From: Shewanella benthica KT99
Lineage (GTDB): Bacteria; Pseudomonadota; Gammaproteobacteria; Enterobacterales; Shewanellaceae
Assembly (NCBI RefSeq): GCF_000172075.1
Contig: NZ_ABIC01000014.1
Span: 28,619 to 92,618, forward strand
Direction of reading: 5' to 3'
Length of the DNA: 64,000 bases
Shown here: in pieces, positions 9,576 to 18,514 of the stretch
How the letters are laid out: each line of letters begins with the position of its first letter
Numbering within the stretch: the stretch's first letter is position 1
Translations under genes and position numbers: made by a program
The notes under the pieces: generated by a model
What the model saw: the letters and a program-made list of their open reading frames with translations, nothing else
Told to the model about the DNA's origin: nothing
Databases searched by the model: none

Positions 9576-9612
9576 GGTGATAAATCTCATTTTTAAAACA
9601 ATTTGAATGTGT

Positions 9613-9636
9613 AGAAGTATCTACATCTAGACGTCT
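9613..9636. promoter_or_regulatory. Tandem MetJ operator (met boxes) upstream of metK
   Basis: Three consecutive 8-mers: AGAAGTAT (6 of 8 matches to AGACGTCT), CTACATCT (5 of 8) and AGACGTCT (8 of 8). MetJ binds two or more adjacent met boxes cooperatively. They start about 38 bp before the metK start codon, where they would overlap the promoter. Confidence 0.75.
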
Positions 9637-10016
9637 ATATTAATTCAAAACGAGTCGACGATCACCCCCGTTGACTAATTATTAGCAGATATTGTGACAT
9701 TGAATATGTGAAAGTAATTTGTTAGATAGTTATAAATCCTTAGTTATCAGCCTTATATATTCACTAGTGTCGATGAATTTAATTTAACTTAAAAGGAGGT
9801 AAAGGCGGCGTTTAGCGACCTTAGTGTTTCGCCGATGGCGGTTCATCCTGACGACTTACAGGGAAAATCATGATTTGGTGAATTATCGTTTGCGTCCGCC
9901 TGTTATGTGGGCGAAAATATGGCTCAAAATTTTGTAGTAGAACATCGACTCTTAATTTAAGTGCCAATTGATATGGCGCTCGATTATCTAGACCTCAAAA
10001 CCAAGCAGGAGACAGC

Positions 10017-12011
10017 ATGTCATCTCGTAAAGAACTCGCAAACGCTATCCGCGCATTAAGTATGGATGCCGTTCAAAAAGCCAATTCTGGTCACCCAGGT
10101 GCACCAATGGGAATGGCGGATATCGCTGAAGTGCTTTGGAATGACTTCCTTAAGCACAACCCTAATAACCCAGAGTGGGTTGATCGTGACCGTTTCGTTT
10201 TATCAAACGGCCATGGTTCTATGCTTATATACTCTTTGCTTCATCTGACAGGCTATGCACTGCCTATCGAAGAGCTTAAACAGTTCCGTCAGTTGCACTC
10301 TAAGACACCGGGTCACCCTGAATATGGCTACACTCCGGGTGTAGAAACGACCACAGGTCCACTCGGTGCTGGTATCAGTAACGCCGTAGGTATGGCTATC
10401 GCTGAGAAGACCTTAGCGGCTCAGTTCAACCAACCTGGCCACGACATAGTCGATCACTTCACCTATTGTTTCTTGGGTGACGGTTGTCTGATGGAAGGCA
10501 TCTCGCACGAAGCCTGTTCTTTAGCGGGAACTTTAGGCCTTGGCAAGCTCATCATGTTTTGGGATGACAACGGCATCTCTATCGATGGTAACGTCGAAGG
10601 TTGGTTTACCGATGATACGCCAAAGCGTTTCGATGCTTACGGTTGGCATGTGATTGCTGGCGTTGATGGTCATGATAGCGATGCTATTCGCGCCGCCATC
10701 GCAGAAGCTAAGTCGGTTACCGACAAGCCGACCATGATCTGTTGCAAAACGGTTATCGGTTTCGGTTCTCCTAACAAGTCTGGTACGCATCACTGCCACG
10801 GCGCACCTCTGGGTGATGCCGAGATCGCAGCGACGCGTGAATTCCTCGGTTGGGAACACGGTCCTTTCGAAATCCCTGAAAATGTATACGCAGGTTGGGA
10901 TGCTAAAGATGCTGGCGCGACTAACGAAGCCAGCTGGAATGACAAGTTTGCTGCTTATGAAGCTGCATTCCCTGAACTTGGTGCAGAATATAAGCGCCGC
11001 GTGATCACGGGTGACTTACCGGCAGATTTTGAAGAGAAGGCGCAAGCTTTCGTTCAAGAGTGTCAAGACAAGGCCGAAGGCATTGCCAGCCGTAAGGCAT
11101 CACAAAATGCAATCGGTACATTCGCAGCTATGTTACCTGAAATGTTAGGCGGCTCTGCCGACCTTGCTGGCTCTAACCTGACTCTTTGGTCTGGTTCTAA
11201 AGGTATTCAAGACGACCCGGCCGGTAATTACATCTATTACGGTGTACGTGAATTCGGTATGAGCGGTATCATGAATGGTGCATCACTTCACGGTGGTTTC
11301 ATCAACTATGGTGCAACTTTCATGATGTTTATGGAGTACGCACGTAACGCGGTACGCATGTCTGCGCTTATGGGTATCCAAAATATCTGGGTTTATACTC
11401 ATGATTCTATCGGTCAAGGTGAAGATGGTCCGACTCACCAGCCAATAGAGCAACTTGCTAACTTGCGTATGACGCCCAACATGACAGTGTGGCGTCCATG
11501 TGATGCGGCAGAAACTGCGGTTTCGTGGAAGTCTGCTATTCAGCGTCGTGATGCTCCAACGTCACTCATCTTTAGTCGTCAGGGCCTTAAGGCTCAGGCG
11601 CGTACCGCAGAGCAGTTAGCTAACGTCGCTAAAGGTGGCTACACCTTAATCGATTGTGCTGGCACGCCTGACTTGATCTTGATTGCTACCGGTTCTGAAG
11701 TTCAACTGGCTGTCGATTCAGCAGCTGTACTCACAGAGCAAGGTAATAAGGTCCGTGTGGTCTCTATGCCTTCTACTAACGAATTCGATAAGCAAGATGC
11801 GGCTTACAGAGAGTCTGTACTGCCAAAGTCTGTGACTAAGCGTGTTGCTATCGAAGCGGCTCACGTTGATTTCTGGCACAAGTATGTCGGATTCGGCGGC
11901 GCTGTTGTGGGCATGAGCACCTTCGGTGAGTCGGCTCCGGGCGCAGACTTGTTGAAGCATTTTGGCTTCACCGTTGAAAATGTTGTCGCTACTGCGAACG
12001 AGCTGGGTTAA
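10017..12011 (+). CDS. tkt: Transketolase
   Basis: Thiamine-diphosphate enzyme of the non-oxidative pentose phosphate pathway, moving two-carbon units between ketoses and aldoses. 664 residues, the normal length. The ThDP motif begins [15 protein letters not shown] and ends [10 protein letters not shown]; the N-terminal [15 protein letters not shown] and the central [21 protein letters not shown] are also standard. A CAGGAG ribosome site precedes ATG 10017. It heads a group followed by epd, pgk and fba on the same strand; the spacing of about 340 bp to epd, with a hairpin, suggests separate transcription. Confidence 0.97.
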   Translation: MSSRKELANAIRALSMDAVQKANSGHPGAPMGMADIAEVLWNDFLKHNPNNPEWVDRDRFVLSNGHGSMLIYSLLHLTGYALPIEELKQFRQLHSKTPGHPEYGYTPGVETTTGPLGAGISNAVGMAIAEKTLAAQFNQPGHDIVDHFTYCFLGDGCLMEGISHEACSLAGTLGLGKLIMFWDDNGISIDGNVEGWFTDDTPKRFDAYGWHVIAGVDGHDSDAIRAAIAEAKSVTDKPTMICCKTVIGFGSPNKSGTHHCHGAPLGDAEIAATREFLGWEHGPFEIPENVYAGWDAKDAGATNEASWNDKFAAYEAAFPELGAEYKRRVITGDLPADFEEKAQAFVQECQDKAEGIASRKASQNAIGTFAAMLPEMLGGSADLAGSNLTLWSGSKGIQDDPAGNYIYYGVREFGMSGIMNGASLHGGFINYGATFMMFMEYARNAVRMSALMGIQNIWVYTHDSIGQGEDGPTHQPIEQLANLRMTPNMTVWRPCDAAETAVSWKSAIQRRDAPTSLIFSRQGLKAQARTAEQLANVAKGGYTLIDCAGTPDLILIATGSEVQLAVDSAAVLTEQGNKVRVVSMPSTNEFDKQDAAYRESVLPKSVTKRVAIEAAHVDFWHKYVGFGGAVVGMSTFGESAPGADLLKHFGFTVENVVATANELG

Positions 12012-12042
12012 TAGATCTGCTTTGCATCTCTATTGCAGCCAC

Positions 12043-12076
12043 TTTGTGGCGTTAGCGAGTTTGTGGCGTTAGCGAG
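12043..12076 (+). repeat. 17-bp tandem duplication after tkt
   Basis: tttgtggcgttagcgag occurs twice in direct succession (12043-12059 and 12060-12076) and is followed by a further tttgtg. It lies in non-coding sequence just downstream of tkt and looks like replication slippage. Confidence 0.9.
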
Positions 12077-12090
12077 TTTGTGATTAAATT

Positions 12091-12142
12091 AACGGCTTAC
12101 TTCATATGGCATATTTTGCCGTAAATATTGAGGTAGGCCGTT
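12091..12142 (+). terminator. Long hairpin downstream of tkt
   Basis: Arms aacggcttacttca (12091-12104) and tgaggtaggccgtt (12129-12142) pair over 14 positions, two of them G-U in RNA. An inner ggca/tgcc pair lies in the loop. There is no clean T run after it, so it may be a processing or attenuation structure rather than a classic terminator. Confidence 0.5.
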
Positions 12143-12347
12143 ATTGATTCAACACAGTGATTTAGTCTATTTTTGATGTAAGAATTGCCAGTCTAATGGG
12201 TTGGCCATTTATCATGTTTCATTCGTTCGAGGAGTGAGCCATAATAAGTGATTTTTTGTTGGTGACATACTTGATGGCATACTTGAAGATAATGGTTATC
12301 AAGTATGATCAAGATTCTTAGCTTCTTTATAGGATGACAATCGCGAA

Positions 12348-13370
12348 ATGATCAGAGTTGCAATCAATGGTTATGGCCGCATAGGCCGTTCAATTCTCCG
12401 TGCCGTTTATGAGTCAGGTAAGCGTGATCAGATCCAGATCGTCGCGATCAATGAACTGGCTAAACCTGAAGCAATTCTTCATCTCACTAAGTACGACACG
12501 ACTCATGGACGTTTTCAGTTTCAAGTAGAACTGAGTGCGGATGAAAACTACCTGCATGTCTGTGATGATTTCATCAAGTTACTGCATCAAAGCGATGCCA
12601 GCAGGCTGCCGTGGGCGGAGCTGGATATCGATATCGTCTATGAGGCGACTGGCGTGTTATCCGATAGAATCAGCTGTGAGGCTCACATCCATGCGGGGGC
12701 CAAGCAGGTACTCATTAGCCATCCTTCATCGAGCGATGTAGATGCGACTATCGTCTATGGGGTGAATCATGAACTATTACGGGCTGAGCATACCGTGGTG
12801 TCTAATGCATCCTGTACCACAAATTGTATTGTGCCTGTCATCGAAGTGTTAGATAAACACTTCAGTGTGAAAAGCGGCGCAATCACCACCATACACTCGG
12901 CGATGAACGATCAACCGGTGATCGATGCCTATCATGACGATCTGCGGCGTACACGAGCCGCGGGTCAATCGATCATTCCTGTGGATACTAAGTTGGCTCG
13001 AGGCATAGAGCGAATACTCCCGCAAATGAAAGACAAGTTTGAAGCCATCTCGGTGAGAGTACCTACGATAAATGTCACCGCCATAGATGTGTCGGTAACT
13101 TTAGTTTCAAGAGTCGATATAAATCATGTAAATCAGGTGCTTCGAGATGCGGCTAAGGGACTCTATAAAGGTATTTTAGGCTATACTAATGAGCCTCTGG
13201 TGTCCTGTGACTTCAACCACGATCCAAGATCTAGCATAGTCGATGGCACTCAGACGCGAGTGAGCGCCGGTCATCTGGTTAAGTTACTGCTTTGGTGCGA
13301 TAACGAATGGGGCTTTGCCAACCGTATGTTAGATACCAGCTTAGAGATGATTAAGGTGAGAAGAGCGTAG
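12348..13370 (+). CDS. epd: D-erythrose-4-phosphate dehydrogenase
   Basis: NAD-dependent oxidation of erythrose 4-phosphate to 4-phosphoerythronate, a step toward pyridoxal phosphate. 340 residues. The Rossmann motif NGYGRIGRS is at residues 7-15 and the catalytic cysteine in NASCTTNC (C156). It belongs to the GapA superfamily; the chromosomal order epd-pgk-fba and the match to Epd ([15 protein letters not shown]) separate it from glycolytic GapA. It precedes pgk by about 320 bp, a gap occupied by palindromic repeats. Confidence 0.92.
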   Translation: MIRVAINGYGRIGRSILRAVYESGKRDQIQIVAINELAKPEAILHLTKYDTTHGRFQFQVELSADENYLHVCDDFIKLLHQSDASRLPWAELDIDIVYEATGVLSDRISCEAHIHAGAKQVLISHPSSSDVDATIVYGVNHELLRAEHTVVSNASCTTNCIVPVIEVLDKHFSVKSGAITTIHSAMNDQPVIDAYHDDLRRTRAAGQSIIPVDTKLARGIERILPQMKDKFEAISVRVPTINVTAIDVSVTLVSRVDINHVNQVLRDAAKGLYKGILGYTNEPLVSCDFNHDPRSSIVDGTQTRVSAGHLVKLLLWCDNEWGFANRMLDTSLEMIKVRRA

Positions 13371-13372
13371 GC

Positions 13373-13593
13373 TGTAGGACTGGCTTTAGCCGGGAGCGGA
13401 TTAACCTAGGAACCTCGGGGCTAAAGCACCCTCCTACAGACAAGAATAGGCGTAGCCGTCTGCGAAGCAATAGGCCGAAGGCCGTCGTCTTTGCTATTCA
13501 GCCGTTTACGTTTAGTTGTAGGACCGGCTTTAGCCGGGAGAGGATGGTTATGAACCTAGATTCTAGATTCTCGGGGCTAAAGCCCCTCTTACA
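13373..13593. repeat. Two copies of a palindromic dispersed repeat between epd and pgk
   Basis: Copy A (13373-13438) and copy B (13517-13593) both begin tgtaggac(t/c)ggctttagccggga and end ggggctaaagc.ccctc.tacA, so each folds into a hairpin with its ends paired. Between them lies another palindromic piece (ggcgtagccg, ggccgaaggcc). A third copy is at 28060-28132. The composite layout resembles a BIME, mosaic extragenic palindromes built from several motifs. Confidence 0.85.
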
Positions 13594-13693
13594 TATTTTT
13601 ATCTGATGGCCCGGTGTTTCGTCCCGGCGGTCAGAGTGAATCGAATTGATTTATCCGTTTTTAACTTTAATTTTAACTTTTAAGGAAACACAA

Positions 13694-14869
13694 ATGACGA
13701 TTATTAATATGTCAGCATTGGATCTACAAGGTAAGCGTGTGCTTATTCGTGAAGATCTTAACGTACCTGTGAGTGATGGCGTTGTCACCAGTGATGCGCG
13801 TCTTAGGGCGGCATTACCGACGATTAAGCTTGCGCTGGAAAAAGGTGCTGCCGTGATGGTTATGTCACATCTGGGACGTCCTACGGAAGGCGAATTCAAC
13901 GCTGAATTCTCCCTCAAACCTGTAGTCGATTACCTGACTAAGGCATTAGATTGTCCTGTGCGTCTGGTTAATGATTATCTCGATGGTGTCGAAGCAAACG
14001 TAGGCGAAGTGGTTGTATTTGAAAACGTACGCTTCAATGTCGGTGAGAAGACAAATGATGCAGCCTTAGCGAAGAAGCTTGCGGCTCTTTGTGATGTCTA
14101 TGTGATGGATGCCTTTGGCACAGCACACAGAGCTCATGCTTCGACTCATGGTGTGGGTATGCATGCACCAATTGCCTGCGCGGGTCCACTACTTGCCAAT
14201 GAACTTGCGGCTTTAGGTAAAGCACTGGACAACCCTGCTCGTCCTTTCGTGGCGATTGTAGGTGGTTCTAAAGTGTCGACTAAGCTCACGGTATTAGAGA
14301 GTCTGTCTGGCATAGTCGATCAACTCGTGGTCGGTGGTGGTATCGCCAATACCTTTATCGCTGCTGCTGGTCATGAAGTCGGTAAGTCTCTGTATGAGGC
14401 TAATCTTATCGACGAGGCTAAGCGTCTGGTTGCTAATGCTCAGAGTCGAGGCAGTGATATTCCAGTACCGACCGATGTGGTGGTAGCCAGCGAATTCAGC
14501 CCGACTGCAAGCGCGACGCTTAAAGATGTGAGTGAAGTGACCAAGGATGATATGATTTTCGATATTGGTCCCGACAGTGCAGCAGCCTTAGAAAAAATTA
14601 TTGCCGGTGCCGGCACCATCGTTTGGAACGGCCCGGTAGGCGTATTCGAGTTCGATCAATTCGGTGAAGGTACTAAGCGTATCGCCCTGGCGATTGCCGA
14701 GTCAAAGGCGTTTTCTATCGCCGGTGGCGGCGATACGTTAGCGGCAGTGGATAAATATGATATCGCCGACAAAATCTCATATATCTCTACCGGTGGCGGT
14801 GCTTTCCTCGAGTTTCTCGAAGGAAAAGAACTTCCGGCCGTAGCTATGTTAGAATCTCGCGGAAAATAA
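13694..14869 (+). CDS. pgk: Phosphoglycerate kinase
   Basis: Glycolytic enzyme that transfers the phosphate of 1,3-bisphosphoglycerate to ADP. 391 residues from ATG 13694, selected for the AAGGA site eight bases upstream and the family N-terminus; a longer frame from 13646 has a non-homologous extension. Motifs: REDLNVP near the start, SHLGRP, then the nucleotide-binding [17 protein letters not shown] and the C-terminal GGGDTLAAV with STGGGAFLE. It is flanked by epd and fba. Confidence 0.97.
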   Translation: MTIINMSALDLQGKRVLIREDLNVPVSDGVVTSDARLRAALPTIKLALEKGAAVMVMSHLGRPTEGEFNAEFSLKPVVDYLTKALDCPVRLVNDYLDGVEANVGEVVVFENVRFNVGEKTNDAALAKKLAALCDVYVMDAFGTAHRAHASTHGVGMHAPIACAGPLLANELAALGKALDNPARPFVAIVGGSKVSTKLTVLESLSGIVDQLVVGGGIANTFIAAAGHEVGKSLYEANLIDEAKRLVANAQSRGSDIPVPTDVVVASEFSPTASATLKDVSEVTKDDMIFDIGPDSAAALEKIIAGAGTIVWNGPVGVFEFDQFGEGTKRIALAIAESKAFSIAGGGDTLAAVDKYDIADKISYISTGGGAFLEFLEGKELPAVAMLESRGK

Positions 14870-14879
14870 CCAACATAAA

Positions 14880-14931
14880 CTGATTTAGAGTGAAATAGTG
14901 CTGTTAAAATTATAATTAACCTCTAAATCAG
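14880..14931 (+). promoter_or_regulatory. Inverted repeat between pgk and fba
   Basis: Perfect 11-bp arms ctgatttagag (14880-14890) and ctctaaatcag (14921-14931) enclose 30 AT-rich bases. It starts ten bases after the pgk stop codon. Without a T run it is more likely a processing or attenuation hairpin than a full terminator. Confidence 0.5.
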
Positions 14932-15099
14932 CGATAAAAAGAAACCGTGCTTTGGTTACATTCGATGCTGAGACTTAGGTCTGAGTATTGTGTTTGACCA
15001 AGGCATATAAAAATCAATCCAAGCGATAGTGACCTCGGTGACGCTACAATTTAAGTGCAAAAACTTAAGTCTAGTATCACCCTATTATTGGAGTAAAAA

Positions 15100-16164
15100 A
15101 TGGCTTTAATTTCCCTACGACAACTGCTTGATCATGCTGCAGAACATGATTACGGCGTGCCAGCTTTTAACGTAAACAACCTTGAGCAGATGCGTGCCAT
15201 CATGCAAGCTGCCGAAGCGACAGACAGTCCTGTGATTGTTCAGGCATCGGCTGGCGCACGTAAGTATGCTCGTCCTCAGTTTCTTAAGTATCTGATGGCT
15301 GCCGCTCTCGAGCAGTATCCTGACATTCCTGTGTGTATTCACCAAGATCATGGTACAGAACCAGATATCTGTCAGCGTTCTATTCAGCTTGGCATGTCAT
15401 CTGTGATGATGGATGGCTCTTTGATGGCCGATGGCAAGACACCAGCATCATACGAGTACAACGTCGATGTCACGCGTAAGACTGTCGCTTTTGCTCATGC
15501 CTGTGGTGTGTCTGTAGAAGGTGAAATTGGTTGTCTGGGTAGCCTAGAGACAGGTGAAGCCGGTGAAGAAGATGGCATCGGTGCTGTGGGCATATTGACC
15601 ATGGATCAGATGCTAACCACACCGGAAGAGGCGGCGCGTTTCGTCTCTGACACTCACGTCGATGCCTTAGCTATCGCTATCGGCACTAGCCATGGTGCGT
15701 ATAAGTTTAGCCGCAAGCCTACCGGCGATGTGCTTCGTATCGATCGCATCAAGGAAATTCATGCCCGCATTCCTAACACTCACTTAGTGATGCACGGTTC
15801 TTCATCTGTGCCTCAGGAGTGGCTGAAGATCATCAATGAGTACGGCGGAGAGATCCCTGAGACTTATGGTGTGCCACTAGAAGAGATCGTCGAAGGCATT
15901 AAGCACGGTGTGCGTAAGGTCAATATCGATACCGATCTTCGCTTAGCATCAACCGGTGCTGTGCGTAAGTTCCTGGCCGAGAATCCAAGTGAATTTGATC
16001 CACGTAAATTCCTTAAGGCATCTATGGAAGCCATGGCTGATATCTGTACCACGCGTTATGAAGCATTTGGCGCCGCGGGCATGGGCTCTAAGATCAAGCC
16101 TAAGTCGCTGCAAGCCATGTATAAGGCGTACCAATCTGGTGAGTTAGATCCAAAGATTAAGTAA
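15100..16164 (+). CDS. fba: Class II fructose-bisphosphate aldolase
   Basis: Zinc-dependent aldol cleavage of fructose 1,6-bisphosphate in glycolysis and the reverse reaction in gluconeogenesis. 354 residues. The zinc and active-site region reads [11 protein letters not shown]; the second half carries [11 protein letters not shown] and [13 protein letters not shown] precedes ATG 15100 at good spacing. It ends the tkt-epd-pgk-fba block and is followed directly by a strong terminator at 16185. Confidence 0.96.
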   Translation: MALISLRQLLDHAAEHDYGVPAFNVNNLEQMRAIMQAAEATDSPVIVQASAGARKYARPQFLKYLMAAALEQYPDIPVCIHQDHGTEPDICQRSIQLGMSSVMMDGSLMADGKTPASYEYNVDVTRKTVAFAHACGVSVEGEIGCLGSLETGEAGEEDGIGAVGILTMDQMLTTPEEAARFVSDTHVDALAIAIGTSHGAYKFSRKPTGDVLRIDRIKEIHARIPNTHLVMHGSSSVPQEWLKIINEYGGEIPETYGVPLEEIVEGIKHGVRKVNIDTDLRLASTGAVRKFLAENPSEFDPRKFLKASMEAMADICTTRYEAFGAAGMGSKIKPKSLQAMYKAYQSGELDPKIK

Positions 16165-16184
16165 AGCTAAATAGAATATTTTTA

Positions 16185-16212
16185 AAATGCCCGCCACTCG
16201 CGGGCATTTTTG
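16185..16212 (+). terminator. Rho-independent terminator of fba
   Basis: aaaatgcccgc-cact-cgcgggcatttttgt: a GC-rich stem followed by a run of five T. It starts 21 bases after the fba stop codon. Confidence 0.9.
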
Positions 16213-16381
16213 TATCTTGGTTTTGGCATAAACATAAATAAGATAAAAATACTGGCGATTGAACGGATTGGAGTATCTTTGTCTAAATGCATTAATGTGT
16301 ATCACAGATTTTCAATTCTGTTTTGTGAGTGTTAATATTGCGCCGATTTTAAGGGATATGATCTTTCGGAGTAGAATTAAA

Positions 16382-17122
16382 ATGAAAAAAATACTAATAG
16401 CGTCTGCTATTTTAATGGCGGCGCCTTTCGCTGCGCAAGCTGGTGCTGACTTTGTCGAAGGCGATAAGACCTTTGGCGGCGACGCTGAGCTAGGTGCGAC
16501 CTTGACCACAGGTAATACGGAAACGACATCGATAAAAGGCCGTTTAGATATGAAGCACGAGTTTGGTAACTGGGAAAATCAGTACTTGCTCGAAGCGCTA
16601 TATAAGGAAGATACGGGTGAAGTAACGGGTAAGCGTTATTTTGGTTTGATCCAGGGTGATTATCAGTTAACCAATACTCGCTATATATTTGTCAACGCAA
16701 ACCATGAGATCGATCCTTTCACTGGTTTTGACTCTACCTCGACGGTTTCTTCTGGTTACGGTCATAAGTTTATCGATGATGGTAAGACTCTGTTTAATGT
16801 TGAAGTCGGTCCAGGTTATAAGTATAAACGCTTAGACACTGAGAGTGCTGCACTAGTGGGTTATGACTCCGAAGACAGCTGGGTTGCCCACGGGGTGGTG
16901 AACTTTGAAACTGATATAACCGAGAGTTCTAGGTTTAAGCAGATGTTTGTTGCCGATTTGGGTGAGACGTTTGAAGGTCGCTCTGAAACCTCGGTCACAG
17001 CAAATATTATTGGCGCTTTAGCCATGAAGTTTGCCGTTATTGTACGTTATAACGATTCGCCTCTCGCTGATAAAGAGAGTACAGATACTGAAACAAATAT
17101 GACCTTACTTTACGCATTCTAA
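16382..17122 (+). CDS. DUF481 outer-membrane protein (YdiY-like)
   Basis: 246 residues from ATG 16382, with GGAG upstream and a typical Sec signal peptide (MKKILIASAILMAAPFAAQA). The mature part is made of alternating beta strands with aromatic residues (GRLDMKHEFGNWENQYLLEALYKED; GPGYKYKRLD) and ends in F, as expected for a beta barrel. The family is annotated as salt-induced or alkali-related outer-membrane proteins of unknown transport role. Single gene with its own leader. Confidence 0.82.
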   Translation: MKKILIASAILMAAPFAAQAGADFVEGDKTFGGDAELGATLTTGNTETTSIKGRLDMKHEFGNWENQYLLEALYKEDTGEVTGKRYFGLIQGDYQLTNTRYIFVNANHEIDPFTGFDSTSTVSSGYGHKFIDDGKTLFNVEVGPGYKYKRLDTESAALVGYDSEDSWVAHGVVNFETDITESSRFKQMFVADLGETFEGRSETSVTANIIGALAMKFAVIVRYNDSPLADKESTDTETNMTLLYAF

Positions 17123-17252
17123 GCGTATTTGAAAATGATAAGCGTCATCATGGCGCTGGTTAACTTACCTTTCAGTCACTCCCTAACGTTAACTAAGTAT
17201 TTACACTTGTGTTAACTTGTATCCACTCTTGTTCACTATTATCAACTAGTTA

Positions 17253-17268
17253 TGTGATAATCGTCACG
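17253..17268. promoter_or_regulatory. Candidate CRP/Vfr-type site
   Basis: tgtga-taatcg-tcacg matches the CRP palindrome TGTGA-N6-TCACA in 9 of 10 positions. It lies about 100 bp before the start of the ToxR-like regulator gene. A single visual match only. Confidence 0.4.
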
Positions 17269-17366
17269 ATTTCTTTCATTGGTTATAGATAGGTTATTGT
17301 GATCACTGACTAGAGTGATAGGAATAGATACAATGTTTGTCCGTAAGATAAATTAGGCCGCTAACT

Positions 17367-17948
17367 ATGCAAATTGGTTGCTGCTGGTTTGATATAAAGC
17401 GAACCACACTATCAAATCAGCAAAATGAGACCAGCTGGAAAATGCCCTTGGTGGAGTTTGTTGTACTCGAACACTTAGCACGTTTCAGGGATCAGGTGTT
17501 ATCAAAAGAGCAGCTGCTGCAACTATTACCACAAGAGCATAGAACACCGGCTAAATTACAAGAAGCGATCGATAGGCTCAGATTTTTTCTAGGCAAGCAA
17601 TCTGCTCAGTTGTTAGAGGCTATAGATGATCAAGGTTTCATTCTGCATACTAGAATGAAGGCTTCCATAAATCATACTTTCTCTGGCCCCCTAGCGGGCA
17701 TGACTAAGCAGAAGTATGGGCTCTTAATCGCACAGATTTTGCTATTGATTATCTTTATCCATTCAATTTCTGAACCTATAGAATCAATTAATCCGTTGAA
17801 TAATCAGGAAATACACACGTCGTCAGGTATCGTATCTTATTACTCTGTGCCTAATGAAGGGGGAAGCCTTGCCGATATTGAGGATCTCTCTCGCTTTTTT
17901 ATACCGCAGCTTGAGCGTTGCGACAGTGTACTCACTGTTGCAACCTAG
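17367..17948 (+). CDS. ToxR-like membrane-anchored winged-helix regulator (probably interrupted)
   Basis: 193 residues. The first ~95 match the winged helix of OmpR/ToxR-type regulators (MPLVEFVVLEHLARFRDQVLSKEQLLQLL... LQEAIDRLRFFLG). A single membrane helix follows at about 113-131 (KYGLLIAQILLLIIFIHSI), then a short periplasmic part. No receiver domain is present. The periplasmic part breaks off after ERCDSVLTVAT, while a second frame carries a plausible continuation that also ends with a cysteine (WICELD). A +1-type frameshift in one gene is the simplest reading; two overlapping genes are possible. Target genes unknown. Confidence 0.7.
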   Translation: MQIGCCWFDIKRTTLSNQQNETSWKMPLVEFVVLEHLARFRDQVLSKEQLLQLLPQEHRTPAKLQEAIDRLRFFLGKQSAQLLEAIDDQGFILHTRMKASINHTFSGPLAGMTKQKYGLLIAQILLLIIFIHSISEPIESINPLNNQEIHTSSGIVSYYSVPNEGGSLADIEDLSRFFIPQLERCDSVLTVAT

Positions 17949-18129
17949 TTTTGCTCAAAAATCGATTCCACCCCATATGTTTTCCATAATAGACTGGGCG
18001 AAACAGACTTTAGCATATTCAAAAACAGCGAGTTTACACCTCCACATTATAGATATGGATAGCGCTAAAGGTTATGCTGTCATTCAGTTTAATCTGGGTG
18101 ATGGTATCTGGATCTGCGAGCTTGATTAA
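17854..18129 (+). CDS. ORF overlapping the ToxR-like gene: its C-terminal part or a small partner protein
   Basis: 91 codons in another frame, overlapping the regulator by 95 bases. The section after the regulator stop reads HMFSIIDWAKQTLAYSKTASLHLHIIDMDSAKGYAVIQFNL and resembles the helix-strand-strand end of a periplasmic sensor domain. Read alone from ATG 17854, the first 35 residues look like a signal peptide ending SFA, but there is no ribosome site. Either it is the frameshifted rest of the regulator, pairing its cysteine with C187 as in ToxR, or a small translationally coupled partner of the ToxS/VtrC kind. Confidence 0.5.
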   Translation: MKGEALPILRISLAFLYRSLSVATVYSLLQPSFAQKSIPPHMFSIIDWAKQTLAYSKTASLHLHIIDMDSAKGYAVIQFNLGDGIWICELD

Positions 18130-18514
18130 TCGTGTTAGCTCAAACCTACTGAGCTGTGATGCATCAACAAGGGCCTTCAAGGTAAAGTCTCCTCATATTT
18201 CTAATAGGGTATTAATAAGCTTTTAGACTATACTTACGATCTAATATCTTATTAATTTTTAACTATTTTATCTAAATCCACCTCTTGTATTTTCTGCATG
18301 AGAAAGTGATAAAACCATGACTCTCAGTATGGCCTTTGTAGGCGAAAATGAGAAAAAATCGTGTTTTGCAGTACACAACACATTGCCATAGTAAATTGTT
18401 AATTCTATCCCTTGAGATAATCCCATGCTATTTGCCAAGATGAGTATGGTGACAGCGAGGGAACAGACTAAACCGATAAGGCATTATACTGAATTTAAAG
18501 GAAACTGGAGCTAA
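18130..18514. other. Intergenic region without recognised feature
   Basis: 385 AT-rich bases between the regulator region and the membrane protein gene. I see no ORF, strong palindrome or terminator. It presumably holds the promoter of the 18515 gene. Confidence 0.5.

Noticed and set aside
9576..10016. Possible SAM riboswitch before metK
   Set aside because: No conserved riboswitch core is visible; the met boxes explain regulation better.
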